A stretch of 64,000 nucleotides of DNA from CAYOWQ01 sp964407695. GTDB taxonomy: Bacteria > Planctomycetota > Phycisphaerae > Phycisphaerales > SM1A02. Position numbers and translations under genes: made by a program. Below, one piece after another: positions 8,561-17,605 of the stretch. The notes below the pieces were generated by a model. It did not search any database, had not been told where the DNA came from, and worked only from the letters and a program-made list of their open reading frames with translations. Every line of letters starts with the position of its first letter. Positions within the stretch are counted from its first letter, which is position 1. Location of the stretch: assembly GCA_964407695.1 (NCBI GenBank), contig CAYOWQ010000002.1, forward strand, positions 1 to 64,000, given 5' to 3'.

Positions 8561-9166
8561 TCAGGTATCGGTCGTCAAAAGATCAAGTACGTCCGCCATG
8601 GTCGCCATTTCGTCGGCCGCTTCGATTCGAAAGATGTCGAGCAGGCCGCGAATATCAACCCCGTGCTGATCAACGCCGACGGCTCGCGGCGCCTCCACAT
8701 TCTTCCCGGCGGTTCGCCGACAGGCCATCCGGAGGACGTCGATGTGCGTGTCGTTCAGCCGCTTGCAGACACCGGCCTCCACGGCGGCCATTGCATTGGG
8801 CACCTTGAGGGCATCACCGTCGAAGACATGCTGTCCCAGCCGGGCGGCATCCATGGTCAGAACGGCCCAGCGAACGTCCGGCGGTTCGCCGTGATAAATC
8901 CGCCAGCGGTCGGCCAAGGCGCCTGCGGTCCCCCGCTCCTCAAACGGCTCGACGGTAACCTGAATCTGAAGGGCATCGTCGGATTCCTCGGGCAGGAAGA
9001 GGACGGTATCTGCGGCCTCGATCATTCCAACCATGACCGGGGCCACGATGGAGCCGTCCGGGGCGATGACGATGGAGATTGGGCGCACGTGCTCATCGAA
9101 CGCTAGGACTCCCTTCAGGCTTCTTCGGAGCAGTCGTTGGGCCTCGTCGATTGCGGTCGGCGGCAT
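8561..9166 (-). CDS. DUF2470-like protein, possibly of the HugZ/heme-utilization type
   Basis: 201 residues from the ATG at 9166 (an in-frame GTG at 9193 is possible). The N-terminal half resembles a split-barrel flavin-binding fold (AQRLLRRSLKGVLAF, then PISIVIAPDGSIVAPVM). The C-terminal 80 residues follow the DUF2470 pattern: LNDTHIDVLRMAC, then PRAVGVDQHGVDIRG and a final DIFRIEAADEM segment. In HugZ-like proteins this domain binds heme, but the family is broad. First gene of the leftward dehydrogenase-phhA-hrpB group. Function is inferred only from the domain resemblance. Confidence 0.55.
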   Translation of the reverse strand: MPPTAIDEAQRLLRRSLKGVLAFDEHVRPISIVIAPDGSIVAPVMVGMIEAADTVLFLPEESDDALQIQVTVEPFEERGTAGALADRWRIYHGEPPDVRWAVLTMDAARLGQHVFDGDALKVPNAMAAVEAGVCKRLNDTHIDVLRMACRRTAGKNVEAPRAVGVDQHGVDIRGLLDIFRIEAADEMATMADVLDLLTTDT

Positions 9167-9236
9167 GGGGTCGATCGTACCGCAGTCAGGCACCGCGAGC
9201 GACCGCCGGGTTGATCGACACTGATATGATGAGGGC

Positions 9237-9449
9237 GTGAAATCGCTCTTCGAAACGATCGGCGGCCTGTTTCAGTTGATTCGGCTCCTCGCTTCCACCG
9301 GCTTTCGCCGCCATGGAGCCTATTGGTCGTGGCGCGACGAAACAGCCTTTGGCTCGAACAGCGCCAGGATGCCCAGTGCGGCCCAGAGGCGGCGAGCGAT
9401 CCTGGACTACGCGCGCTGGGTTCAACGCATGCGATCGGTCGGCCCCTGA
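9237..9449 (+). CDS. Small conserved protein of unknown function
   Basis: 70 residues from the GTG at 9237. The N-terminus is hydrophobic (LFETIGGLFQLIRLLA), followed by a basic/aromatic stretch YWSWRDETAFG and a C-terminal helix ILDYARWVQRMR. I recall short planctomycete proteins with this same YW.WR..TAFG and YARWVRRMR arrangement, which supports a real gene. No enzyme motif is visible. It is divergent from the DUF2470-like gene and 25 bases upstream of the phosphoesterase, likely co-transcribed with it. Confidence 0.6.
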   Translation: MKSLFETIGGLFQLIRLLASTGFRRHGAYWSWRDETAFGSNSARMPSAAQRRRAILDYARWVQRMRSVGP

Positions 9450-9474
9450 TCCCTCCGGCTGATCGGATCACCTG

Positions 9475-10347
9475 ATGTCGAAACCTCCCGTGGACGGACC
9501 CACCATCATCCTTTCGGACACCCACCTCGGCCGCCCGCGGTGGGCCGCCCGATCCGCGGAATCACTTCGCCCGATCTGGCAGGGCGCATCCCATCTCGTG
9601 ATCAACGGCGATCTTGCGGAGGTTCACCACCCCAACCACTGGTCGAAGGCGGTCCGAGAGGTGATTCAACTGTTCGATCTCTGCGAGGCGGACGGCGTTC
9701 GTTTGACGCTGCTTTCGGGGAATCACGACCCGTACATCACGGACCTGCGACACCTGAGCCTTGCCGATGGGGCGGTGTTTGTCACACACGGCGATGTGCT
9801 GCATCCGGCGGTGGCGCCATGGAGCCCATCATCAGCTCGCATGCGCGAAGCGCATGAGGCAGCGCTCTCTGCATTGGACCCTGCGACGCGCGACAGCCTG
9901 GAGTCGCGGTTGAGCGCTTCGCAGCTGGCATCGCATGCCGAATGGGAGGACCTGGCCCGCGAGGCGGGGCGATCACGATTGCGAGGAATGCTTGTGCGCC
10001 CCTGGGCGTGGTTCGAGGTTTTCTCCTACTGGCGACGACTTCCATCGTTGGCGATTGAGTTCCTGGAAAGACACTCGCCGGACGCCCGCTACATGGTTAT
10101 CGGCCACAGCCATCGAGAGGGGATCTGGCGAATCGGGACCAAGACCCTCATCAATACGGGGAGTTTCGGGTTTCCCGGGCATCCCTGGGTGGTTCGGCTT
10201 GCGGAAGGAATGATCGCGGTCCATCGCATCAACCGGAGTCGCAAGGGTTACGAGGTCAATCCCGCGCCGGTGCTCCGAGAAGCGCTGGAGGCATTGCCAT
10301 CGGCCGCAAATACCCGCCCGCGAAGCGCCCTGCCAAGCACGCCTTGA
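9475..10347 (+). CDS. Calcineurin-like metallophosphoesterase
   Basis: 290 residues. All five signature blocks of the metallophosphatase fold are visible: SDTHLG (D15, H17), NGDLAE, SGNHDPY, THGD and GHSHREG. This gives a binuclear metal hydrolase, with a layout similar to LpxH-type UDP-diacylglucosamine hydrolases. A helical insertion (about residues 115-185) lies between the NHD and GHSH motifs. Substrate is unknown. The last 33 codons overlap the 3' end of the convergent HMG-CoA lyase gene. Confidence 0.85.
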   Translation: MSKPPVDGPTIILSDTHLGRPRWAARSAESLRPIWQGASHLVINGDLAEVHHPNHWSKAVREVIQLFDLCEADGVRLTLLSGNHDPYITDLRHLSLADGAVFVTHGDVLHPAVAPWSPSSARMREAHEAALSALDPATRDSLESRLSASQLASHAEWEDLAREAGRSRLRGMLVRPWAWFEVFSYWRRLPSLAIEFLERHSPDARYMVIGHSHREGIWRIGTKTLINTGSFGFPGHPWVVRLAEGMIAVHRINRSRKGYEVNPAPVLREALEALPSAANTRPRSALPSTP

Positions 10348-11186
10348 ATGTGTCGGCCGGCGGCAAAGAGGGCAGCGAGATCTATTCCGGTCTGAATGCC
10401 GCTTCGTCGACAGAGATAGACGAGGTCTTCGGTGGCGAGGTTGCCCGCCGCTCCGGGTGCATAGGGGCAACCACCGAGACCGCCGCAGGAGGAATCAAAG
10501 GACACGACGCCAAGCTGCATGGCGCGGAGCGCGCAGGCGAGCGCTGTGCCGCGTGTGTCGTGGAGGTGGAGCGTGGACGCCGACGGTGGAATGACACCAT
10601 CAAGTCCTTCATACAGTCGATCGATGTCGGGTGGTGCCGCTACGCCGATCGTGTCTCCGAGGTCGATTTCGTCGACCCCGAGATCGAAGAGCCGCATGGC
10701 GACCTCGCGAACCATCTGCGGCGGCGTCTCGCCGTCAAAGGGGCAGGCGATGACGCAACTGATGTAGCCGCGGACGGGCAGCTTCGCATTCCGGGCGGTG
10801 GCGACCACAGGTTTGAGGCGCTGCATGACTTCGGCGATGGACCCGTTGGTATTCCGGCGGCTGAAGCCTTCGCTCGCCGACGTGAAGACCGCGACCTTCC
10901 TGATGCCGACTGCGAGGGCGCGAGCCAACCCCTGCTCGTTGGGGACAAGAGCGGAGTAGATGGTGGAGGCGGAGTGCGGCAACATGGGGAGCAGCACATC
11001 GCCGTCGGCAAGCTGCGGGACCCATTTGGGACTGACGAAGCTGGTGACTTCTATCTCGGGAAATCCGGCCGCGAGAAGAAGAGAGATCATCGCCGCCTTG
11101 TCGGCGGTGGCGATGGTTTCCTTTTCGTTCTGGAGGCCGTCGCGCGGGCCGACTTCGGTGATTCGGATTCGATCGGGCAATGTCAT
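10248..11186 (-). CDS. mvaB: Hydroxymethylglutaryl-CoA lyase
   Basis: Cleaves HMG-CoA to acetoacetate and acetyl-CoA (leucine degradation, ketogenesis). 312 residues from the ATG at 11186; an in-frame ATG at 11279 would overlap the divergent methyltransferase start. DRE-TIM motifs are visible: GPRDGLQNE at 13-21, LHLHDTRG for the metal, and the HMG-CoA lyase cysteine loop GGLGGCPYAPGAAGN near the C-terminus. The usual end (...GRALRGRVFAA) is followed by about 16 extra residues encoded in the overlap with the phosphoesterase. No other leucine-degradation gene is in the window. Confidence 0.92.
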   Translation of the reverse strand: MTLPDRIRITEVGPRDGLQNEKETIATADKAAMISLLLAAGFPEIEVTSFVSPKWVPQLADGDVLLPMLPHSASTIYSALVPNEQGLARALAVGIRKVAVFTSASEGFSRRNTNGSIAEVMQRLKPVVATARNAKLPVRGYISCVIACPFDGETPPQMVREVAMRLFDLGVDEIDLGDTIGVAAPPDIDRLYEGLDGVIPPSASTLHLHDTRGTALACALRAMQLGVVSFDSSCGGLGGCPYAPGAAGNLATEDLVYLCRRSGIQTGIDLAALFAAGRHIQGVLGRALRGRVFAADGNASSASRSTGAGLTS

Positions 11187-11260
11187 GGTCGTGACGATAC
11201 CGTACTTGGCCGGAGGGGGACTCGACTCGCCGAAACGGACAGCCGATATACACTGGGCCC

Positions 11261-12094
11261 ATGTCTGCCTCGAATGCACTCAAGAAGCTGGTCGTCGGGA
11301 CGCCGCTGGAGCTTCCGCTTCGGCGGCTGATGGCCCGTTTGAACCCTTCGTCGGCGGGTCGCCGCTCCACAGCCGACTGGGGACTTCGGCGGCAGCGCGA
11401 CGACGCCGACCTGGATGTTCTGCTGCCGCGGCTGCTGAGGGCGGATTCGACGTGCGTGGACATCGGAGCCAACGACGGCGAGTTTCTTGACCGTTTCATC
11501 GGGGTTTGCCCGCAGGGGCGGCACTACGGATTTGAGCCGATTCCTCATCTGGCAAAGGCCCTGAGGGAGCGATATGCGGGGAATCAACGGATTTCGATCG
11601 AGCAATGTGCCGTTTCAGACACGCAAGGTGAGGCCACCTTTCACCATGCCATCGGGCTTGCCGACTGGAGCGGGTTGAAGGAGCAGGCGTACCCGTCGCA
11701 CGTCAAGGTCGAGAAGATTCCCGTACGCCTGGTTCGACTTGATGATGTGATCCCGGCGGATACGCCCGTTGACCTGATCAAGATCGACGTGGAGGGGGCG
11801 GAGCTTTCGGTGTTCAAGGGGGCGGAACGGATCATCCGCAAGGATCGGCCGCACATCATCTTCGAGCACGCCCAGGTGCACAACGAGTCGTACGGCACCA
11901 CGCCGGAGATGGTGCACGACCTGCTCTGCGGGGAGTTTGGATTGCAGATGTTCAGCCTGAACGGCAAAGGGCCCTATTCCAAGGGACAATTCGGCGATCT
12001 GTACCGGCATGCCCATCGATACAACTACGATCGAACGTCGGAGACGAATTTCCTGGCGACGGCGGCGGATGCGCGGGCGATTCGCGGCTCATAA
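11261..12094 (+). CDS. FkbM-family methyltransferase
   Basis: S-adenosylmethionine-dependent methyltransferase of 277 residues. The SAM-binding motif I is CVDIGANDGEF (about residues 65-75). The FkbM hallmark DLIKIDVEGAELSVFKGA follows (about 171-188), with a further FEHAQ segment. FkbM proteins usually O-methylate sugars, polyketides or glycans; the target here is unknown. Divergent from mvaB with a 74-base gap. Codon use and composition match the neighbours. Confidence 0.88.
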   Translation: MSASNALKKLVVGTPLELPLRRLMARLNPSSAGRRSTADWGLRRQRDDADLDVLLPRLLRADSTCVDIGANDGEFLDRFIGVCPQGRHYGFEPIPHLAKALRERYAGNQRISIEQCAVSDTQGEATFHHAIGLADWSGLKEQAYPSHVKVEKIPVRLVRLDDVIPADTPVDLIKIDVEGAELSVFKGAERIIRKDRPHIIFEHAQVHNESYGTTPEMVHDLLCGEFGLQMFSLNGKGPYSKGQFGDLYRHAHRYNYDRTSETNFLATAADARAIRGS

Positions 12095-12157
12095 TTCCTC
12101 AACCGGAATTGCACGAAATCCTCATCTTCGCGGGGTGGAAGTCGGATAGGCTTCGTT

Positions 12158-13531
12158 GTGATCACGCGGCGACGGTTTCTTCGGACATCGGCGATCGGGC
12201 TTGGGTTCCTGGGTCTGCACCGACTGGTGCACGGGGGTGAGGGACGAACGATTCCGCTCGAGCTGGAGGCGGACGCATCCGGTTTCATCGACCTTCCGCC
12301 GGGATTCAGGTATCGGATGATTTCGCGCTGGCGGGACGAGATGGATGACGGGCTCCTGGTTCCGGGGCTGCATGACGGCATGGCGGCATTTCCCGGTCCG
12401 GAGGGATTGACGATCCTCATGCGCAATCACGAGGTGCTGGCGGAATACCCCGAGCGACGTGGGGCGTTTGACGAGGGATACGCCCGGCTTTCGAGAATTG
12501 ACGCAGCGCGGCTGTATGACGGCGGTCATGGGAGGCCGTTGAACGGCGGGGTGACGGGTGTCGTGTATGACACGAAGAATCAGCGGCTGGTTCGGCACTA
12601 TCTGGCTCTTGGAGGGACGGCATACAACTGCGCGGGCGGCCCGACGCCATGGAACACGTGGCTCACATGCGAGGAGTGGCACGGCAACCTGAGCGAGCGG
12701 TGCGAGAAACTGCACGGGTATGTCTTCGAGGTGCCGGCGTCGGCTCTGCCTGTCCTGCACAGCGCCAAGCCGCTGCCGGCACTCGGACGGTTCCGCCATG
12801 AGGCGGTGGCGGTGGACGCACGCTCGGGGATTCTCTACCTGACGGAGGATATCGAGGACGGGTTGTTCTATCGATTCATCCCGAATGTTCCGGGCAACCT
12901 CTCGGGCGGGGGCCGATTGCAGGCGCTGGCCGTGATGGACAAACCGTCATGCGACCTTCGAAATTGGACGAGAGGGGGAGTTCCGGAGGCGGGCGAAACG
13001 ATCGCCGTCGGGACGAAATTAAGCGCGCACTGGATTGAACTGAGCGAGGTGGACACCCCGGCCGATGATCTTCGATATCGCGGATTCGCCTCGGGTGCAG
13101 CGCGGTTCGCACGGGCCGAGGGAATCTGGCACGATCACGGCACCATCTACTTTGCCTGCACCACCGGAGGCAGCGCGACGCTGGGACAGATTTGGATGTA
13201 TCGACCTGAGCCGGGAGCTTCAGGCCTCGATGAGACGGGCAGGCTGGAGCTCTTCATTGAGCCGACACATGGACGGCTGATCGCCAACGCAGACAATCTG
13301 ACGGTGGGTCCGAACGGCGACCTTTTTGTGTGCGAAGACAGCGAAGGTCGGGATCGAGTCGTTCGCGTGACGCCGAAGGGCGAAACGATTCCGTTTGCGG
13401 CCAACCGGATGAACGACGACGAGTTCTGCGGAGCGTGCTTCAGCCCGGACGGATCGACATTCTTCGTGAATGTTCAGGGCCTGGGGGTGACCTTGGCGAT
13501 CACGGGACCATGGCCTTGGATGGCAGGTTGA
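12158..13531 (+). CDS. Tat-exported DUF839/PhoX-like beta-propeller protein
   Basis: 457 residues from the GTG at 12158. It starts with a Tat signal RRRFLRTSAIGLGFLGL. The body matches the PhoX/DUF839 family: LRNHE-like MRNHEVLAEY, GGVTGVVYD, CAGGPTPWNTWLTCEEW and the VHEDGEGLFYRF-like TEDIEDGLFYRF, then LFVCEDSEGRDRVVRVTP. PhoX members are Ca/Fe-dependent periplasmic phosphatases. Many DUF839 proteins are not tested, and I did not verify the metal ligands. It likely acts in the periplasm. Confidence 0.8.
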   Translation: MITRRRFLRTSAIGLGFLGLHRLVHGGEGRTIPLELEADASGFIDLPPGFRYRMISRWRDEMDDGLLVPGLHDGMAAFPGPEGLTILMRNHEVLAEYPERRGAFDEGYARLSRIDAARLYDGGHGRPLNGGVTGVVYDTKNQRLVRHYLALGGTAYNCAGGPTPWNTWLTCEEWHGNLSERCEKLHGYVFEVPASALPVLHSAKPLPALGRFRHEAVAVDARSGILYLTEDIEDGLFYRFIPNVPGNLSGGGRLQALAVMDKPSCDLRNWTRGGVPEAGETIAVGTKLSAHWIELSEVDTPADDLRYRGFASGAARFARAEGIWHDHGTIYFACTTGGSATLGQIWMYRPEPGASGLDETGRLELFIEPTHGRLIANADNLTVGPNGDLFVCEDSEGRDRVVRVTPKGETIPFAANRMNDDEFCGACFSPDGSTFFVNVQGLGVTLAITGPWPWMAG

Positions 13532-13608
13532 CGGGTTCCGGGGTTGGTTCGGAGGCGACTTGACTTTCGGGGCGAAGCTGCTTGCATATCGGCCTGAGGC
13601 GATCCTGA

Positions 13609-13920
13609 ATGAACCTGTTCTATCTGACCGGACCGGCGATGATCATCGCCACCCTGATCAAAGATCCCGGTCCTGCCGCGAAGTTTCTGAAGGCGGGGGC
13701 GATTTCACCGGAGACAGCGCGAAATCCCGTGAGCGTGAAGGTGACGCGACGGTCTCACCTGGAGGGGTTGATTCGCCGGGGCGTGTTGGTCGACGCGGGA
13801 GAAGGACGCCTTTATGTCAATGTCGACGCGTATCGACGACAGCGGCGCCGCATCATCATGTTCGTGGTGATCGCGGCCATCATCGCGACCGGAGTTGTCT
13901 GGGTGGTGCTATCGACGTAG
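13609..13920 (+). CDS. Small membrane protein of unknown function
   Basis: 103 residues from the ATG at 13609. A hydrophobic start (LFYLTGPAMIIATLI) is followed by a basic central part and a C-terminal membrane helix (IIMFVVIAAIIATGVVWVVL). The middle (KFLKAGAISPETARNP, then LIRRGVLV) could be a small helical domain. No known motif. The last 41 bases overlap the tail of the convergent DUF4112 gene. Confidence 0.6.
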   Translation: MNLFYLTGPAMIIATLIKDPGPAAKFLKAGAISPETARNPVSVKVTRRSHLEGLIRRGVLVDAGEGRLYVNVDAYRRQRRRIIMFVVIAAIIATGVVWVVLST

Positions 13921-14290
13921 CGGCGAGGTTGAGCCCGGCCAGCCACTGCTCGAGGAGGCGAAGATTCCGGGTATTGGCCTTCCAAGCCACATCGAAGATG
14001 TCGCCCAAGACCGGAACCGCGCCGATCAGCAGGTCGATCGAGACATTGGCAAACATTCGGGTGAGGAGCCACCTTGGGACACCCATACGGCGGGCTTCGA
14101 GGATGATCCAGCCGGAGAGAAGGGCCGCGGCCGCATCGCCAACCCATGGAATCAAGCTGATCAGGGGATCGAGGCCGAATTTGATGCCGAGCCCGGGGAT
14201 TTCGACGGCCTCGTCCAGCAACTTGGCAAAGGCGCGGAGGCGGCCCAGGCGGTTCGAGAGGCTCGATTGGGAAAACTCAAATCGGTGCAT
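13880..14290 (-). CDS. DUF4112 membrane protein
   Basis: 136 residues. It matches the DUF4112 pattern: RLRAFAKLLDEAVEIPG, then IKFGLDPLISLIPWVGDAAAALLSGWI, a middle helix, and DLLIGAVPVLGDIFDVAWKANTRNLRLLE. Two membrane segments are likely. The family has no established function. Divergent from the small zinc-ribbon membrane gene at 14348. Confidence 0.8.
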   Translation of the reverse strand: MHRFEFSQSSLSNRLGRLRAFAKLLDEAVEIPGLGIKFGLDPLISLIPWVGDAAAALLSGWIILEARRMGVPRWLLTRMFANVSIDLLIGAVPVLGDIFDVAWKANTRNLRLLEQWLAGLNLAATSIAPPRQLRSR

Positions 14291-14347
14291 GGGCTCCTCA
14301 TTTCTTGGAGAGAGTCCTCGGTGGGTTTCGGTGCCCTAGAGTTGGTG

Positions 14348-14701
14348 ATGCTCTATCGAGTGGTACGAAGCATCAGCCGCTCCTATTTCTACGTGATGTT
14401 CGGGGTGTATGTTCTGGCTTTTGTGGTGGCGTTCGCCCTGATGTTCATTCCGGTGGTGACGATTGCGCTGCTGCTTCTGAGCCTGTACAGCCTGGTGTTT
14501 GTCGTGGCGATCGGAAAGGGTCTTGACCGACTGGAGAGGGCGCTGGGGGCCGGGGCGCTTCGGGAAGGCCGGTGCCCTGCATGCCGTGGAACGATTCAGC
14601 GTGCCGGCACGATTGACCAGTGCGAATCCTGCGGGCTGCATTTCGGCGACGAGGAAGAACCCGCACCCGTTGAGGGCGGGGCCATGAGTGAATCGCCATA
14701 A
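14348..14701 (+). CDS. Small two-helix membrane protein with C-terminal zinc ribbon
   Basis: 117 residues from the ATG at 14348. Two hydrophobic helices (YFYVMFGVYVLAFVVAFALM and VVTIALLLLSLYSLVFVVAI) are followed by a CPAC...CESC zinc-ribbon (about residues 77-99) and an acidic tail. The design, membrane helices plus a small zinc ribbon, recurs in the 57-61 kb cluster. The TAA stop overlaps the A-tract of the terminator for the convergent subtilase. Confidence 0.6.
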   Translation: MLYRVVRSISRSYFYVMFGVYVLAFVVAFALMFIPVVTIALLLLSLYSLVFVVAIGKGLDRLERALGAGALREGRCPACRGTIQRAGTIDQCESCGLHFGDEEEPAPVEGGAMSESP

Positions 14702-14729
14702 AAAAAACAGGCCCGGAATCGGGCCTGTT
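14700..14729 (-). terminator. Intrinsic terminator of the subtilase gene
   Basis: Perfect 10-bp stem AACAGGCCCG-GAAT-CGGGCCTGTT (14706-14729) with a run of eight A (14700-14707) on its left. Read on the minus strand this is a GC-rich hairpin followed by T8, the classic rho-independent form, 25 bases after the subtilase stop codon. Confidence 0.9.
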
Positions 14730-14753
14730 CGAAGGGGGATCAGATTTCAATGA

Positions 14754-17315
14754 TCAGGGGGCGACAATCACGCCGTCCTGATTGGCAACATCGACGTCGA
14801 CAAGGTCGTAGTTGGTCACCATTCCGACGGACGAAGCGCCCAGTCCTGCACAGTAGACCCGAACGCGAATCGAGTTGTTCTTGATGAAATCGGGCGGGGT
14901 GGCGACGGCGAAATTTCCGTCGGAGTCGATCAGGAACTCATCCGGATTATTGGGGTCAGCTCCGGATTGAACCACGCCAACGCCCAGAAGGGTCCACCGC
15001 GACTTGGTGTAGTTGAACGCGTACACCACCTGAATCGCCACGGGAGCCGTGGTGCTCAGGTTCGTGATGACTGACATATCAACTGCATCCTCAGGCGCGA
15101 TGACCACCTTGAACTCGACTTCAATGTCGGTGGTGGCGCCGGTGGCGAGATACACCAGGCCGGACACCTTATCGCCGATGCGGGCCTTCTTGGAAGTCAC
15201 CTTGAAATAGTTCGCGTCGTCGCTCCGCAGCGAAAGATAGCTTCCGCCCAGGTAGGTGCCGGTGTGGATGGTGACAGCCGACGCCGCCGAGCCGTCGAAC
15301 CACGTCCCGGAAAGCACGGTGGCACTGGCTTCGGCCAGATCGGGGAACCCACCGATCAGGTTCGGTGCCGATGCGAAGTCAAAATCGCCTGCGCAGGGCG
15401 TCTGGCTGCCCGGCGGCGTCTGCAGTTCGCACTGCGGAATAGCACCGCTGGTCAACGCGGTGCGAATCTGCTCCGGCTGCAGAGGAATGCCGTAGATCTG
15501 CTTGGCAAGTCCCTGAAGACAGGCCACGGTGCCGGAGATGATCGGCGCTGCAGAACTGGTGCCCGAGAACTCGGCGGAGTAGGTCTTGTTGGGATCGCCC
15601 TCACAGGCACCGACGAGGTCGCCATAGCCGGTGGTGCAGACGTTGTGGCCCCAGGCCTGAATGTGAACCAGTCCGACTTCCGGATCACAGGTCTGGCAAT
15701 AGTTGGAGAAGCCGAGGCGGCAGAAGGCGCTTCCGAAGGGCGGCGGCGGGTCGGTGGCGGGGTCAAACGGACCGCCCGACCATCCTGCGCCGACGATGAT
15801 GGCTCCGGAATCCTGATCACCGAACTGGCCGGCGTCGTCGAGGTTGACACAGGAGTTGCCGGCGGAGATGCACGAGGTGATGCCGAGGTCGCTCCCGGTG
15901 CGCACCAAGACCCATTCAGCCTCCTGCGAGACGAGGGTACCGCCGCCACCCGGACCGATGGAGTAGTTGAGCACATCGCCAGGCTGGAACGTCGAGATGG
16001 CGCTGAACATGGCGTTCAGAGTTCGACCACCTTCCTCAATGCTGACGATCGGGAAGAAGTAGCCCTGAGCTTGCCATGCGATTCCGGTCACGCCGAAGCC
16101 GTTATTTTCGGCAACACACTCACCCAGGGTGGCGGTGCCGTGATTGGGGCTCAAGACACCCTGCTCGATTTCGACGACGGTCTGGCCCGGCTCCTTGATC
16201 ACCTTGTTGACCAGATCCTCGTGATTCAGGTAGGCCGTGTGCTCGACGATGCCGATGTTGGCGCCCTTGCCGAAGGTGAGGTCTTCCGTGCCGACGCCGT
16301 AGTCATCGATCAACTGCTGGGCAAAGGCATGCATAATCGGAAGGTCGAGCCCGCGACCATTGAAGCCCGTCAGGTCGAAGAACGCGGAACCCGCTCCAAC
16401 CGGCTCCGGGGTGCGATATTTCTGGAGGAAGTTCGCGGGATTGTCTTCCGTGAAGTCCGGGGCAGCGCCACCGGCAACGCCGCAGAGCGAGCATGCCGCG
16501 GTGACGCAGTTCTGGTCCCACGACACCACGCAGCACAGCGGGATGGCATCACAGATGTCGTTGCAGCAGGTTTCATCGCGGCACCCAGGAGTCGGGTGAA
16601 CATCGAAGCAACCGCCGTTGATCGTCGGCGCCTTGCACCGGTCGTAGTCATCGCCTTGGCAGAAGATGTTCGCCAGCTCGACGCAGAACGAATCCCACAT
16701 ACCGACGTTGGGATCGACGCACAGCGGGTTGATGGCTCCGATCAGGCCGCAACAGTTATCGTCCGCGCAGCCGGGGGTCATGGCCTCGACATTGCACGCC
16801 CCGCCCATGCCGCACTGGTGGTAGATGTACTCCTGCTCGAACTGAACGAATTCCACCGTGTCCAGAGCATTCAGTTCCCGGGCGGCCTTGACCAGGTCGG
16901 CTTCATTCTTGCCGGTGACAAAGACCATGCCTGCAAGGTCGGGCTGTTCGCGGAAGCTGTTATCGCGAGCCCTGACCCGGACGGTCTCGATCTCGTCTTC
17001 AGTTCGATTGAGCACTTGCTTCACGCGAAGGCCGTACTTGGCGAGGATTGCATCCGCCGACGCAAGATTGGAATTGGCCAGTGACTTGAAGCCGCGGCCA
17101 TCAGCCCGCGCACGGCCCTTGACCTGATCGGTGAACTTCACGACCAGTCGACCGTTCCAGGTGGACTTCCCTTCCTTGTTTCGCGGAATGACGAGTGAAC
17201 TTTCCGGCTTCTTGGGAAGCGGGTTTCTGGGGGTATACACCGGCTGGTTCTCAGCACCGGCAGTCAAACCTGTTCCGAGCAGCATTCCAAGCGTAAGGAT
17301 CAGGCAGGTTCGCAT
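14754..17315 (-). CDS. Secreted subtilisin-like (S8) protease with cysteine-rich modules
   Basis: 853 residues from the ATG at 17315, with GGAGAG upstream, and a signal peptide (LILTLGMLLGTGLTAGA). A prodomain-like region (VVKFTDQVK...) comes first. Two cysteine-rich modules follow at about 170-290 (PGCADDNCC...WDSFC and PGCRDETCC...WDQNC). Then the S8 core: acid region GIVEHTAYLNHEDL, catalytic His in SPNHGTATLGE, oxyanion region and catalytic Ser in FSGTSSAAP. The usual Asp of the first motif aligns with Glu. The C-terminal 200 residues form a beta-rich domain. Presumably extracellular. It carries its own terminator and is monocistronic. Confidence 0.88.
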   Translation of the reverse strand: MRTCLILTLGMLLGTGLTAGAENQPVYTPRNPLPKKPESSLVIPRNKEGKSTWNGRLVVKFTDQVKGRARADGRGFKSLANSNLASADAILAKYGLRVKQVLNRTEDEIETVRVRARDNSFREQPDLAGMVFVTGKNEADLVKAARELNALDTVEFVQFEQEYIYHQCGMGGACNVEAMTPGCADDNCCGLIGAINPLCVDPNVGMWDSFCVELANIFCQGDDYDRCKAPTINGGCFDVHPTPGCRDETCCNDICDAIPLCCVVSWDQNCVTAACSLCGVAGGAAPDFTEDNPANFLQKYRTPEPVGAGSAFFDLTGFNGRGLDLPIMHAFAQQLIDDYGVGTEDLTFGKGANIGIVEHTAYLNHEDLVNKVIKEPGQTVVEIEQGVLSPNHGTATLGECVAENNGFGVTGIAWQAQGYFFPIVSIEEGGRTLNAMFSAISTFQPGDVLNYSIGPGGGGTLVSQEAEWVLVRTGSDLGITSCISAGNSCVNLDDAGQFGDQDSGAIIVGAGWSGGPFDPATDPPPPFGSAFCRLGFSNYCQTCDPEVGLVHIQAWGHNVCTTGYGDLVGACEGDPNKTYSAEFSGTSSAAPIISGTVACLQGLAKQIYGIPLQPEQIRTALTSGAIPQCELQTPPGSQTPCAGDFDFASAPNLIGGFPDLAEASATVLSGTWFDGSAASAVTIHTGTYLGGSYLSLRSDDANYFKVTSKKARIGDKVSGLVYLATGATTDIEVEFKVVIAPEDAVDMSVITNLSTTAPVAIQVVYAFNYTKSRWTLLGVGVVQSGADPNNPDEFLIDSDGNFAVATPPDFIKNNSIRVRVYCAGLGASSVGMVTNYDLVDVDVANQDGVIVAP

Positions 17316-17605
17316 CTTGTGGCTCTCCATGTCTTCGGCGGGGTACACCGATGGCGCGGTCTCGGGCGTTCGTCAGGACCTTCGGTCGTACCCTTCCAAT
17401 GTCGGCGTGGGCTGTTCATCCGCCACAAAGGAAGGAAGTTCACCGAACATTCCCATGGTAGCAACTACCGGTACCGTCACAAGTCGTTTCGTGTTGTTCT
17501 TCGAAATTGTGTACTGACAAGTGTTTGGCGAGAGACGTGGCATGAATGGCTGACCTCGCAGGCACCCTCCCCGGAGGTGGTTTGATCCTATTCTGTATGG
17601 GTCAA

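Noticed and set aside
15264..17084. A 606-codon open frame antisense to the subtilase
   Set aside because: The minus-strand frame has a signal peptide, the subtilase triad and a terminator. The plus-strand frame shows no recognisable motif.
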